A stretch of 33,207 nt of DNA. Origin: an uncultured Prevotella sp. (GTDB taxonomy: Bacteria; Bacteroidota; Bacteroidia; Bacteroidales; Bacteroidaceae). Both the position numbers and the translations under genes were made by a program. Below are positions 14,028 to 22,640 of the stretch, in pieces (the stretch's first letter is position 1; each line of letters begins with the position of its first letter). The notes beneath the pieces were generated by a model. The model did no database searches. It worked only from the letters and a program-made list of their open reading frames with translations, and was not told the DNA's origin. The DNA lies in the NCBI GenBank assembly GCA_900543975.1, contig UQTI01000034.1:1-33207 (forward strand), read 5' to 3'.

Positions 14028-16052
14028 TTACAAGTTCACACTTGCACCAGCCATAACCCACAGTCCTGGCTGTTTCACGCCACCGAGGTCATAATAACGG
14101 TGGGCGGTGATGTTGTCTGCCTTGACGAAAAGGTCATATTTTGGTGCCTTCCACATAAGTTTTGCGTCAATCTTACAATAGGGGTGGAAACCGTTCATGC
14201 GTTGCTGCCAGCGCAGGTTCCACTGTGCCGAGAGGCGTGACACGATGCGGTGGTCAAGCTGCATCGTAAACTTGTGACGCAGATACTCCAGCGCATAGAG
14301 CGAGCCGTAAATCTGGTGTTCGGTGTCGTGCTCCTGGTTGATGTAGGCATAGCCAGCCTTCAGACGTGTCACAAACGGGTTGTGCATCAGTTCGGCAATG
14401 TTGAGCGTGGCGTCGAGCGAGTAGCCCATGTTGTTAAGCTTGCCGATGTTGAGGGCGTGATAGGTCTTGCTCTCTGCTGTCTCATACACCCAGTCGATGA
14501 TGTTTGTGCCGTGCGAGTAGAAACCGCTGAGCACGGCCGCAAAGCCCAATGTGCGGTAGCGGGTGCCTACCTTGAACGTGCTGTTGCGCTCAGGCTTCAG
14601 CTCCATGTCGCCCACCTGTACCGAGTTCTTGGCATAGAGGTCGGTGTATGTAGGCACACGCAGCGCCTTGTTCCATGACGCATACACCTTCCAGTGTTCG
14701 TCGGGACGATAGCTGATGTCTACGCCGGGGTAGAAACGGTAGTCGCTGTCGAGACAGGTGTTGCGGTTTGCCATCACGCCAGCCGACACCGTCAGTCCGC
14801 CAACGATGATGTTGTGTTCAAGGAACAGACTGGTGTTTGTGCGGTCACCGCGACGCGAGTATTTGCGGTCAGACCCACTGATGTTTATCCATTCGTCCTC
14901 AGACAGCTCGTCGCCATAGGCTGTGCTCACTATGTGTTCGCGGCGAATGTCGGCACCCACCGAGGTGGTACCGAGGAGCCAGCGCAGGTTGGCGGTCATG
15001 CCGCCGCCATACACATCGGTGCGGTGATAGTTTTCGCCTGCTGCCGCACCTTCCTTGCCTCTGATGAGCTGGTAGTGGTCGTAGTCGCGGTGCCAGTAGA
15101 GCTGTGGCACCAGCGTCAGCCAGTCGGTGTCGAACGGCTTTATTGTGCCTGACAGAGAGGTGAGATAGCGGCGTGTAGCCTCAAACTGGTCGTTAAACTT
15201 TGCGCTGTAGAATGTGTTGGCGCCAAAGTCCTGCGATGACAGTCCCACCTGCCATTGCAGGTCTATATGTTGTGATGCGAGGTCACCCTGATAGAACATC
15301 TGGCGGCGTTTGAAGTCGCTGTGCAGCGTGCCGCCGTCGCTTTGGCGGTATCCGCCGCTAACGCTGTTGGTCACCGCACCTGTTGCCACGCTGACGCGTC
15401 CGTTGACGCCCCATGTGCCGAAGGAGCCACCCTCAGCCGACAGTCGTGCGCCTGTGCGCTTCTCGCGTTTGGTCACGATGTTTATCGCTCCGTTGAATGC
15501 AGAGCTTCCGAACACGCGTGCCGACGAGCCTTCAAGAATCTCTATGCGCTCAATGTCGGCCATGTCTACAGGGAAATCGGCAGCGTTGTGGCCTGTTTGT
15601 GGACTGGAAATGTTGATGCCATTCAATAGAATGGTGATCTGGTCACTGGTACCGCCGTTTATGGAGATGTCCGTCTGTACACCAAAGCTTCCGCGCTGAC
15701 GGACATCCGCGCCGATAGCTAATTTTAAGAGGTCGTTTACGGTTTCTGCTGGCGCACGGTCAATGTCGTCGCGTGTGATCACAGAAACAATCTTTGCCGA
15801 CTGTATGGCAGTCAGCGGTGCTCGTGAGCCTGTGACGATCACCTCGTCAAGCTTCACCTCCTGATGGCCGAGCGAGTCGGCGGCAGCAGCATCTTTAACG
15901 CTGATGCCTTCAGCCTTGGCGTAGGTCAGTGTCGTGACGCTGAGTGTGCAGATGAGCACCTCCTTGCCAATGCAGTTGAACAGAGCGTAGCCGTTGCGTG
16001 TGAAATGCTTGAAACGCAGGGCTTGGAGCTTGTTGAATCTCTGTTTGAACAT
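14028..16052 (-). CDS. TonB-dependent outer-membrane receptor (BtuB-like plug and barrel)
   Basis: A 674-residue outer-membrane receptor driven by TonB. Residues 1-30 are an unusually long, basic and aromatic leader, followed by the hydrophobic export segment at about 31-47. A TonB-box-like DEVIVTGSR lies at 69-77. The plug domain runs to about residue 195 (GGTSDQITILLNGINI and ERIEILEGSSARVFGSSAFN parts), then a 22-strand-type barrel ending in GASVNL. No SusC-type N-terminal carboxypeptidase-like domain is present. The plug resembles BtuB and siderophore receptors, but the ligand cannot be told from sequence alone. It has its own promoter, and the short leader has no room for a cobalamin riboswitch. 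Divergent from the AEC carrier; no dedicated periplasmic or ABC partner adjoins it. Confidence 0.88.
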   Translation of the reverse strand: MFKQRFNKLQALRFKHFTRNGYALFNCIGKEVLICTLSVTTLTYAKAEGISVKDAAAADSLGHQEVKLDEVIVTGSRAPLTAIQSAKIVSVITRDDIDRAPAETVNDLLKLAIGADVRQRGSFGVQTDISINGGTSDQITILLNGINISSPQTGHNAADFPVDMADIERIEILEGSSARVFGSSAFNGAINIVTKREKRTGARLSAEGGSFGTWGVNGRVSVATGAVTNSVSGGYRQSDGGTLHSDFKRRQMFYQGDLASQHIDLQWQVGLSSQDFGANTFYSAKFNDQFEATRRYLTSLSGTIKPFDTDWLTLVPQLYWHRDYDHYQLIRGKEGAAAGENYHRTDVYGGGMTANLRWLLGTTSVGADIRREHIVSTAYGDELSEDEWINISGSDRKYSRRGDRTNTSLFLEHNIIVGGLTVSAGVMANRNTCLDSDYRFYPGVDISYRPDEHWKVYASWNKALRVPTYTDLYAKNSVQVGDMELKPERNSTFKVGTRYRTLGFAAVLSGFYSHGTNIIDWVYETAESKTYHALNIGKLNNMGYSLDATLNIAELMHNPFVTRLKAGYAYINQEHDTEHQIYGSLYALEYLRHKFTMQLDHRIVSRLSAQWNLRWQQRMNGFHPYCKIDAKLMWKAPKYDLFVKADNITAHRYYDLGGVKQPGLWVMAGASVNL

Positions 16053-16108
16053 AAAATTTTAAAATGTTTATAAATAAAAAAACGTCTTGTCATCCGACAA
16101 AACGTGTG

Positions 16109-16140
16109 CAAAGGTAGCGCAAATCGAAGACAATACCAAA
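16109..16140 (-). promoter_or_regulatory. Complete Bacteroidota promoter for the TonB receptor
   Basis: On the minus strand, TTTG (16137-16140) and TACCTTTG (16109-16116) with a 20-bp spacer. Leader to the ATG at 16052 is roughly 50 nt. Confidence 0.75.
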
Positions 16141-16231
16141 TAAAAACTTGTTTTTATTTTACTCAAGTTTCACATGTCTTCGACATGCTGTAAGTAAACG
16201 AGTAGACAAGTAGATTTTTTTCTTCTGTTTT

Positions 16232-16263
16232 TTTGCCATTCTCCTTAAAGTTTTCTATTTTTG
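16232..16263 (+). promoter_or_regulatory. Complete Bacteroidota promoter for the AEC carrier
   Basis: TTTG at 16232-16235 and TATTTTTG at 16256-16263 with a 20-bp spacer, about 60 bp before the ATG at 16325. It is back-to-back with the TonB receptor promoter in the shared 272-bp spacer. Confidence 0.7.
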
Positions 16264-16324
16264 CATTCAAGGTGCCAATAGCACAAATTTATGCTTATAT
16301 TCAGGAACAAAAAGACGATTTAGA

Positions 16325-17236
16325 ATGGAAAATTTTCAAGTGATGGTAATTCTTTTTACCATCGTTGTGTTAGGTTATGTCTTATGTAAGTTGGGTTATA
16401 TGGGCGACAAGTTTGACCAAAAGCTGTCTACCATTGTTATCGATATAACCTGTCCGGCCCTCATCTTGTCATCAGTAATGGGCGACACTTTGCCCGACCG
16501 AACCCTCATCCTGCCACTCGTAGGCATAGGCTTCTTGACCTACATCCTCTTGCTGATTTTCGGTTTTGCTGTGCCCAAGCTCATATCCAAGAACCATGAT
16601 GAGCAAGGCATGATAGGCTTCGCCCTTATGTTTGCAAATGTGGGCTTCATAGGCTATCCCATCGTGAGCTCCATTTTTGGACCACAGGCTGTCTTCTATG
16701 CAGCCCTGCTTAACATCCCCAACACCTTCTTTATCTTCACCGCTGGCGTGATGCTTGTGAAGGGACAGTACAGCATACATCAACTCAGCGCAAAGGTGCT
16801 GTTTTCTCCTGCCATGATTGCCGCCTTTGTGGCTGCTTTCATCGTCGCTTTTGGAATACACACACCAGAGATGTTCTCACGTCCCGTCACCATGGTAGGC
16901 AACATCACGGTGCCCGTTGCCCTTATGGTCATAGGTTCTTCCATGGCGCGTCTCCCCTTGCGCGACATCATCGGTAGCAAGAAGGTTTATGTCTCATCTT
17001 TCGTTCGTCTCATTATAGTTCCCCTCTCAATTTATCTGCTCTTCAAGGTTTGTGGCGTGAACAGCATGGTCAACAACATCAACACCGTTGTCATTGCCAT
17101 GCCCGTAGCATCCTACGGCACCATGTTTTGTCTAAAGTATGGCCGTAACGCCTCTCTTATGACAGAGATGACCTTCATCACCACCGTCGGTTCCATTATC
17201 ACCATACCGCTCCTTGCACTGATTATTCATTGTTAG
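16325..17236 (+). CDS. AEC family transporter (auxin efflux carrier-like)
   Basis: A 303-residue inner-membrane carrier with about ten hydrophobic segments spread over the whole length. Family marks are the opening IVVLGYVLCKLGYM (about 14-27), the helix-break DITCPALILSSV (about 40-51), GFALMFANVGFIGYPI (about 96-111), and the late VASYGTMFCLKYG (about 261-273). The bile acid:sodium symporter/AEC clan moves organic anions such as malate or other dicarboxylates in bacteria; the substrate here is unknown. It stands alone with its own promoter and converges on thiamine pyrophosphokinase. Confidence 0.88.
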   Translation: MENFQVMVILFTIVVLGYVLCKLGYMGDKFDQKLSTIVIDITCPALILSSVMGDTLPDRTLILPLVGIGFLTYILLLIFGFAVPKLISKNHDEQGMIGFALMFANVGFIGYPIVSSIFGPQAVFYAALLNIPNTFFIFTAGVMLVKGQYSIHQLSAKVLFSPAMIAAFVAAFIVAFGIHTPEMFSRPVTMVGNITVPVALMVIGSSMARLPLRDIIGSKKVYVSSFVRLIIVPLSIYLLFKVCGVNSMVNNINTVVIAMPVASYGTMFCLKYGRNASLMTEMTFITTVGSIITIPLLALIIHC

Positions 17237-17288
17237 TTTTCTCTTAGGCATGCTAAACTTCAATGAAAAGACAATGAATTTTTCCCGG

Positions 17289-17323
17289 AAAGGGCTTGAA
17301 TGTTTTCTGTAAAGGGCTTGAAT
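17289..17323. repeat. 13-bp direct repeat between converging genes
   Basis: AAAGGGCTTGAAT occurs at 17289-17301 and 17311-17323 (22-bp period). The second copy touches the stop codon of the minus-strand thiamine pyrophosphokinase gene. No hairpin of note is formed. Confidence 0.7.
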
Positions 17324-17952
17324 CATTGGAAATTTAGAAACATCATATACACGCCGTCGCCTTTCATCGTAAACGTTGTCCCGACAGCCTCGTTGAGCGT
17401 TCCTTGCCACAACTGCTTGTAGGCGTAGCTCTGCCAGCGCAGGTTCTCGCTCGACAGCTTTGTGCAACTGATGTTGAAGATGCTTACCTGCTGCTTTGCA
17501 TAAGAAGCGAAGGTGCGTGTGCCTTTGGCAGGAATGAAGACGCCGTGGTCCGTAAACATGACGGGCTCAACGTGCTCCTCCTCCAGATAGAACGGCAGCA
17601 AGAAGATGTTTCCAACCGTGTGGTCTTCGCGCTTGCCCGTGGCGCCGAGGTAGGCTATGCGCGGTCCGCGGTTCTTGCAAAAGCGCGTGGCTTTCGTCAT
17701 GTCGTTAAACTCTTGCTCTTTCACGACATGCACGATGTCGGCATAGCGCTCTTTCAGTTCCTTAGGCAGCGAGTCGCCGTCGCCCACGATAGCGTCTGGA
17801 CAGATGCCGTGGGCGAGACACTCTTCTGCCGCACCGTCACAGCAACACAGATACTTGGCGTTGTGGAGAATCTCCAGCGCCTTGGGGTGTGTCGGAAACT
17901 CGCCGTTGCACAATATCACGGTGTCAAACTCTTCTTTTTCCATTTCTCTCAT
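17323..17952 (-). CDS. Thiamine pyrophosphokinase
   Basis: A 209-residue cytoplasmic enzyme that transfers pyrophosphate from ATP to thiamine, giving TPP. Motifs: CDGAAEE (residues 38-44), AIVGDGDSLP (54-63) with the acidic metal/ATP site, EFNDMTKA (81-88), and GATGKREDH (103-111). All are standard for the family, and the length is normal. Two ATG codons are possible, 17952 and 17943; the second gives MEKEEFDTVIL and cannot be excluded. In many Bacteroidota this gene adjoins a TPP-riboswitch-controlled TonB receptor and PnuT permease. Here the receptor and permease lie just upstream but nagA and its terminator come between, so expression may rely on read-through or on a promoter I cannot see. 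Confidence 0.92.
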   Translation of the reverse strand: MREMEKEEFDTVILCNGEFPTHPKALEILHNAKYLCCCDGAAEECLAHGICPDAIVGDGDSLPKELKERYADIVHVVKEQEFNDMTKATRFCKNRGPRIAYLGATGKREDHTVGNIFLLPFYLEEEHVEPVMFTDHGVFIPAKGTRTFASYAKQQVSIFNISCTKLSSENLRWQSYAYKQLWQGTLNEAVGTTFTMKGDGVYMMFLNFQ

Positions 17953-18004
17953 CTTCTTGTTAAACCTATTATTTCCTTTTAGAAAGTGCTCACATCTATT
18001 ATAA

Positions 18005-18039
18005 CAAAAAAGGTGAGCTCTAAAAAAATAGAACCCACC
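18005..18039 (-). terminator. Intrinsic terminator of nagA (minus strand)
   Basis: On the minus strand an 11-bp stem (18029-18039 with 18012-18022) has a 6-nt loop and is followed by a run of Ts at 18006-18011. The stem is complete only in minus-strand RNA, where two positions form G-U pairs; on the plus strand they would be A-C mismatches. That fixes its direction. Confidence 0.8.
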
Positions 18040-18055
18040 TCTTCGTATCGTTGTC

Positions 18056-18089
18056 CTTCGTTCACTTCCTTAAACTGTCGTGAACGAAG
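18056..18089. repeat. 10-bp inverted repeat after nagA
   Basis: CTTCGTTCAC (18056-18065) and GTGAACGAAG (18080-18089) form a perfect 10-bp stem with a 14-nt loop. It begins 16 bp downstream of the nagA stop, ahead of the terminator at 18005-18039, and could protect the mRNA 3' end. Confidence 0.6.
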
Positions 18090-18104
18090 CTGTTGTCATT
18101 TTTT

Positions 18105-19262
18105 TTACAGGTCGTTTGTAACCTCTCTACCCATCTGCATGACGTAGGTGAGGTTGAGATCCTTGTCAAACATAATGATGTCGGCATCCTTGCCGTCCTC
18201 AAGCGATCCCTTGCGGTCGAACACACCCATGATCTTGGCAGGTGTCTCGCTTGCCATGCGGCATGCATCTTCCATAGGAATCTTTGCCTTCTGCACACAT
18301 GTGCGGATAAGACGGTCCATGGTAGCGATAGAGCCGGCGAGGGCAGAGTGGTCAGCGAGCTTGCACACGCCGTCCTCAAGGATAACGCGTGGGTCGAAAG
18401 CGATGTCGCCGTCGCTTGCTGCACATGCCAGCGAGTCGGTGATAAGAGCTGTCCTCTCAACACCCTTTATCATGTAAACCACGCGGAGCATCACAGGAGG
18501 CACATGAATGCCGTCGGCGATAACCTCTACGGTCATGTCCTGAAGAGCATAGATACTCTCCACGGTGCCTGGAACCTTAAATTCGTGTTCCTTATAAACC
18601 ACAGGCATGGCGTTATAGAAGTGGGTTGCGTGCGTCATGCCAGCCTCAAAGCCTTGGAGCACGTTCTCGTATGTGGCATGTGTGTGAGCGATGGCAGGTA
18701 GAACGCCATTCTTCTTGCATGTCTTGATAAACTCCACTGATCCAGGGAGCTCTGGAGCCTCGTCCCAGCGCTTGATGCAGCTGTAGGTGCTGAGCAGCGG
18801 CTCATATTCTGAAGGCACGGGGGCCTTGATCCATTCAGGAATCTGTGCGCCAGCCTGTGCAGGGTTGAAATAGGGACCCTCAAGGTGCAGACCGAGCACG
18901 GCGCTGTTTTCTTCTGCCATCAGTTTGCCGCATGTCTGGCAGGCAGCCTCAATCATCTCCACGGTCGATGATGACAGGGTGGGAAAGATCGATGTTGTGC
19001 CATGCTTCATGTGAGCATTGACAGCCACACGGAAAGCCTCTTCGGTGCCTTCCATGAAGTCGCGTCCGCCACCGCCGTGAACATGCATGTCCACACCACC
19101 GGGAACCACGGTGCAACCTTTGGCATCAATTATTTCTGCCCCCTCGATGTGGAGGTCGATGTTTGAAACAGCTTTAATCTTGTTTCCGTCGATAATTACT
19201 GATCCGCCCTTTAACCAACCTTGTGGTGTCAAGATGCGCCCATTGATAATTTGCTTTAACAT
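18105..19262 (-). CDS. nagA: N-acetylglucosamine-6-phosphate deacetylase
   Basis: A 385-residue cytoplasmic amidohydrolase that converts GlcNAc-6-P to glucosamine-6-P and acetate, in aminosugar use and cell-wall recycling. Metal-site motifs are visible: DMHVHGGGG with H60 and H62, HLEGPYFNP with the metal-binding glutamate, HTHATYEN, the ATHFYNAM loop, and the late LITDSLA with its aspartate. Length is typical. A -7 box lies upstream and a terminator downstream, so it reads as a single-gene unit placed between the thiamine permease and the thiamine kinase. nagB is not in the window. Confidence 0.95.
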   Translation of the reverse strand: MLKQIINGRILTPQGWLKGGSVIIDGNKIKAVSNIDLHIEGAEIIDAKGCTVVPGGVDMHVHGGGGRDFMEGTEEAFRVAVNAHMKHGTTSIFPTLSSSTVEMIEAACQTCGKLMAEENSAVLGLHLEGPYFNPAQAGAQIPEWIKAPVPSEYEPLLSTYSCIKRWDEAPELPGSVEFIKTCKKNGVLPAIAHTHATYENVLQGFEAGMTHATHFYNAMPVVYKEHEFKVPGTVESIYALQDMTVEVIADGIHVPPVMLRVVYMIKGVERTALITDSLACAASDGDIAFDPRVILEDGVCKLADHSALAGSIATMDRLIRTCVQKAKIPMEDACRMASETPAKIMGVFDRKGSLEDGKDADIIMFDKDLNLTYVMQMGREVTNDL

Positions 19263-19363
19263 AATTGTTTGAATGGTTTTGTTTTCGAGAACATGCCATT
19301 ATGCAGAACATGTCAAAAGGTATGAGTGCATGGCTTTACTGTTCGTTGACTGATTTTGCACTG

Positions 19364-19371
19364 CAAAGGTA
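19364..19371 (-). promoter_or_regulatory. Bacteroidota -7 promoter box for nagA
   Basis: TACCTTTG on the minus strand, about 100 bp before the nagA ATG. The nearest TTTG (19396-19399) gives a 24-bp spacer, longer than usual. Confidence 0.5.
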
Positions 19372-19462
19372 CATGTTTTTTCTTAACTAATCACTCAAAC
19401 TTAAATTAAATAAATTTATTAATAGCAGATTATTAATTATTGCCGTTTGTTATGAATAATTT

Positions 19463-20065
19463 TTAATTAATTTCACAATTTTGCTTCATCATTTTCTTCC
19501 ATTTGAAGTAGCCCATGACAGCCACAACCGAGTAGAGACCATAGAGACCTGCTTTAAACGGAATGCCTTTGCCGACATAAAGGTAGCAGCTGATGACGTC
19601 GACCACAAGCCAGAACCACCACTGCTCGATATATTTGCGCGACAAAGCCCAAAGGCCAACAAAGCTGAGAGCGTTGGTGAACGAGTCGCAGACGGGTATC
19701 GTGCTGTTGGTGTAGGTCACCAGTACCCAGTAGGTCAAAGCCCAGGCGGCAGCAAAGAACAGGACGGTAGGCAGAATGAGGTTGCGGCGGAAATGGGTTA
19801 TAGGCATCTCTTCGCTCTCCTTCTGTCCACTCTTGTGGCCAAACTTCCACACGGCGTAGCCATAAATTGCTGCCACGGTATAGTAGACCGCCATGCCGGC
19901 ATCGCCATAGAGACCGTGTGTCCAGTAGAGATAAACGTCCATGGCCGGCATGATGATGCCCACAAGCCACAGGGCTATGCTTGCGCGATACTCGAGCAGC
20001 AGGTAGACAAGACCGAGCACCGTCGTCAGAATGTCTAACCAGTGAATAGAGAGATAATCAATCAT
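19463..20065 (-). CDS. PnuC/PnuT family permease, probably for thiamine
   Basis: A 200-residue inner-membrane protein with about seven hydrophobic segments. Family marks are the WLVGIIMPAMDVYLY region (about 33-47) and IEQWWFWLVVDVISCYLYV split over residues about 141-160, the aromatic substrate motif typical of PnuC. Classical PnuC takes up nicotinamide riboside; the related PnuT takes up thiamine and is known from Bacteroidota loci controlled by TPP riboswitches. The gene follows the TPP-controlled TonB receptor on the same strand, 174 bp away, with a large inverted repeat in between and no promoter I can find, so the thiamine assignment rests on context. A strict test would compare binding-site residues with PnuC, PnuT and PnuX. 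Confidence 0.85.
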   Translation of the reverse strand: MIDYLSIHWLDILTTVLGLVYLLLEYRASIALWLVGIIMPAMDVYLYWTHGLYGDAGMAVYYTVAAIYGYAVWKFGHKSGQKESEEMPITHFRRNLILPTVLFFAAAWALTYWVLVTYTNSTIPVCDSFTNALSFVGLWALSRKYIEQWWFWLVVDVISCYLYVGKGIPFKAGLYGLYSVVAVMGYFKWKKMMKQNCEIN

Positions 20066-20088
20066 TTTTTTAGAGGGTTTTTAAAAAC

Positions 20089-20232
20089 GGAAGTTAACTG
20101 AAATTTTTAAGGGAGTTAACGGAAGATATCGGGAGTTAATGGGAGTTAACGGACAATAGCTTTATAGCTCAAGCAATAGTGCATATGTCCGTTAACTTCC
20201 TTCTAACTTCCTTCTAACTCCCGTTAACTCCC
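20089..20232. repeat. Large inverted repeat built from GGRAGTTAAC units
   Basis: Four units of GG(A/G)AGTTAA(C/T) in one orientation (20089-20098, 20111-20120, 20131-20140, 20141-20150) face four in the other (20191-20200, 20203-20211, 20214-20222, 20223-20232; two of these are shortened to CTAACTTCC/CTAACTCCC). About 40 bp separate the arms. The outer and inner ends pair best: 20111-20122 with 20221-20232, and 20142-20155 with 20186-20199. It lies in the receptor-permease intergenic region and would be transcribed as a long hairpin. The same unit occurs at 13951-13984. Confidence 0.85.
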
Positions 20233-20239
20233 TAAAAAA

Positions 20240-22579
20240 TTAGAACTTCAGCGTGAGATGTCCCATCACGTTAAATCCTGCCATAGGCATGTATGCCAGG
20301 GCTTGATAACGCTGTCCGCCAGTGTACCAGCCGTACCAGGTGCTGCCGCTGGCAGCATAGTGGCGACTGAATACGTTGTTGAAGTCGAGACCCAATGTAA
20401 CGTTCTTGATGCCGGCAGCCTTGGTCACGTCGCTTGTGTAACGCAGCTGCAGGTCGCTCTGCGAGTAGCAGGGCAGTGAGCGCACATCGCTCTCAGAGTT
20501 GTCAATATACTGCTTGCTCACGAAGTTGGTGTGCCATGTAGCAGTGAAGCCCTTGTGGTGGAAGTCGATGAATCCGTTGAGGATAGCCGAGGGCGAGTAA
20601 GACAGGGTAGAGTTGCTGTAGTGGTTCTTGTGAACATAGTTCTCTGATTCATCCCAGCTCTCCACATACTCGTCAAAGTCCTTGATCTTGTTCTTGCTCA
20701 GAGCGGCATTGCCATCAACCGACAGCCATGACAGGGGAGCCCATCCGGCGCTCAGTTCCACACCCATGCGATACGACTTCTTGACGTTGGTGGTCAGCGC
20801 CTCGCCAATGTCGCTCATCTCACCTGTCTGCACCAGCTGGTTGTCGTAGTCCATGTAGTAGAAGTTGGCACCCACGTTCCAGTTTGTTCCAAAATACTGA
20901 TAACCGGCCTCTACGTCGATCACCTTCTCGTTCTTCGGGAAGGGATAGTTGTAGTTGTTGGTGTAGTTGTTACGCTCGGGCTCGCGGTTAGCCAGTGCCA
21001 CCGATGCGTAAGCCTTGTGGCCCTCGTTGGTGTAGCTGATGCCTGCCTTCGGGTTGAAGAAGTTGAAGTCGTCATCGATGTTCAGCTCCTGGTTCACATA
21101 TTTGCCGTCCTTCTTCACGAAGCGGTCGTTCAGACCGTCGGTCTTGTATTTTACATAACGATACTGCAAGTCGGCAAACACGTTCCAGTGGTCAAGGAAG
21201 CTGTAGGTTGCCTTCAGGAATCCGCTGTAGTCGTCCTTGTTGGCGTCAGAGTCGTAATATTTGTACTTGCCGTTCTTTCCCAAATATTTCTGCTCCAGCT
21301 CTTGGCTGCCGATGTATGTAACATAGCCCCAGTGGTTGCAGCTGAACTTCTGCAGGTTCACGCCGCCAATGATGTCCCAGTGGTCGTTCTTGAAGTTCAC
21401 GTTGTAGACCATGCCGTAGCAGTTCTGTGTGAGACCCTTCTTGCGTATTGCATCGTCCTTGAGGTCCTTGTCCTCAGGCATGCCAAACTTCTCTGCCAGC
21501 GATGTGTGCTTCTTAAACTCCTTGTAATAGCCCTGTCCGTAGGTGTAGTGGAGTGCCATGTTGTGGCTCCACTGCTCAGAGGGAGTCCATGCGAACGACA
21601 GGATGTTGTGGTTCTGGTAGAAATTGTCAGTGGTCTTGTCCCATTTCTTGCCGTTGCGCATGAGGTAAGGCTTCACGGTGTAGTTGCCAGCAGCCCATGC
21701 GTCGGCATCGTAAACAACGTCCTCAACGAGGGTGTTGACACGGCCCAGACCAGCGTTCCACAGATCCTTGTAAGAATTGATGTTGGGGAACACGTCGTTG
21801 GTCTTATAGTCGCTTGTGAGCACGCCGTTCCATGCCTGTCCTGTCTTCTCAAAGTTGCCGATGTTCTTGTAACGGATCTGGAAGTTGTTGCCCAGCCAGG
21901 TCAGACCGCCGTAGTAGGATCCTGAGCGGCCGTCGGTGGCGTGTACGAAGCCCTGGGTAGAGCTCTCGTGATAAGCGCCATCAAAGATAAGGTGGTTCCA
22001 GAGGAGACCTGTTGAGAAGTTGGCACCCACGTTATAGGTTTCGTATGAGCCATAAGAGCCTGTCAGCTCCATGGTGGGTTTCAGAGAAGGAGTGGCTGTG
22101 GCAAGGGAGATGGAGCCGCCGAAGGCGCCGTCACCGTTGGTTGATGTGCCTACGCCGCGCTGGATCTGAGCGCTGCTCATCAGTGCGCCATAGCTGTTCA
22201 TGTTGGCCCAGAACACGCTCTGGTCCTCGGGCGAGTTGAGCGACACGCCGTCAAGTGTAACGTTGATGCGGCTGGCAGCAGCGCCACGCATGCGCACATA
22301 AGCGTTGCCCACGCCTGTGCCGTTCTCACTCCATGCCAGCACGCCCGGTGTGCGTGCGAAGAGGAACGGAAGCTCCTTACCTGTGCGTGAGAATGCTTGC
22401 AGGTCTGTTTTCTTGATGTTTGCCACGGCAAACGGTGCGTTCTTTGAGGCTCTCACAGCCTTCACTACCACTTCGTCTACCTGCTGCACCTTCACGGTGT
22501 CGATGTCTTGCTGGGCCATAGCCACATGCGAGTACAATGCGCAGGCCGATGCAAACGCAATGCTAACAAATCTTTTCAT
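20240..22579 (-). CDS. TonB-dependent receptor under TPP riboswitch control (OMP-thi type)
   Basis: A 779-residue outer-membrane receptor, probably for thiamine or a thiamine phosphate. A signal peptide covers residues 1-22 (ends VAMA before QQ), a TonB-box-like VDEVVVKAV lies at about 34-42, the plug domain follows to about residue 165 (RTPGVLAWSENG, VRMRGAAASRINVTLDGVSLN in parts, and GVGTSTNGDGAFGGSI), then a barrel ending in GHLTLKF. The open frame extends to a GTG at 22615, but the ATG at 22579 starts a clean signal peptide and leaves room for the riboswitch leader. The TPP riboswitch is the evidence for the ligand; the protein itself only says TonB receptor. PnuT-like permease lies downstream on the same strand. 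Confidence 0.9.
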   Translation of the reverse strand: MKRFVSIAFASACALYSHVAMAQQDIDTVKVQQVDEVVVKAVRASKNAPFAVANIKKTDLQAFSRTGKELPFLFARTPGVLAWSENGTGVGNAYVRMRGAAASRINVTLDGVSLNSPEDQSVFWANMNSYGALMSSAQIQRGVGTSTNGDGAFGGSISLATATPSLKPTMELTGSYGSYETYNVGANFSTGLLWNHLIFDGAYHESSTQGFVHATDGRSGSYYGGLTWLGNNFQIRYKNIGNFEKTGQAWNGVLTSDYKTNDVFPNINSYKDLWNAGLGRVNTLVEDVVYDADAWAAGNYTVKPYLMRNGKKWDKTTDNFYQNHNILSFAWTPSEQWSHNMALHYTYGQGYYKEFKKHTSLAEKFGMPEDKDLKDDAIRKKGLTQNCYGMVYNVNFKNDHWDIIGGVNLQKFSCNHWGYVTYIGSQELEQKYLGKNGKYKYYDSDANKDDYSGFLKATYSFLDHWNVFADLQYRYVKYKTDGLNDRFVKKDGKYVNQELNIDDDFNFFNPKAGISYTNEGHKAYASVALANREPERNNYTNNYNYPFPKNEKVIDVEAGYQYFGTNWNVGANFYYMDYDNQLVQTGEMSDIGEALTTNVKKSYRMGVELSAGWAPLSWLSVDGNAALSKNKIKDFDEYVESWDESENYVHKNHYSNSTLSYSPSAILNGFIDFHHKGFTATWHTNFVSKQYIDNSESDVRSLPCYSQSDLQLRYTSDVTKAAGIKNVTLGLDFNNVFSRHYAASGSTWYGWYTGGQRYQALAYMPMAGFNVMGHLTLKF

Positions 22580-22640
22580 CTTTTTTGATTTCCTGAATAA
22601 TGAAAAATAAAACACACAAAAAGGGGCACTTTTTATGTAC

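Noticed and set aside
16053..16324. Cobalamin riboswitch for the BtuB-like receptor
   Set aside because: The promoter at 16109-16140 leaves a leader of only about 50 nt, too short for the aptamer, and no B12-box string is visible.
21017..21925. A 302-codon open frame antisense to the TPP-controlled TonB receptor
   Set aside because: Valine/leucine-rich shadow of a beta-barrel gene, without promoter or homology I can recognise.
22580..22615. GTG at 22615 as start of the OMP-thi receptor
   Set aside because: It would place twelve extra residues before a complete signal peptide that begins at the ATG 22579, and it would overlap the likely riboswitch expression platform.
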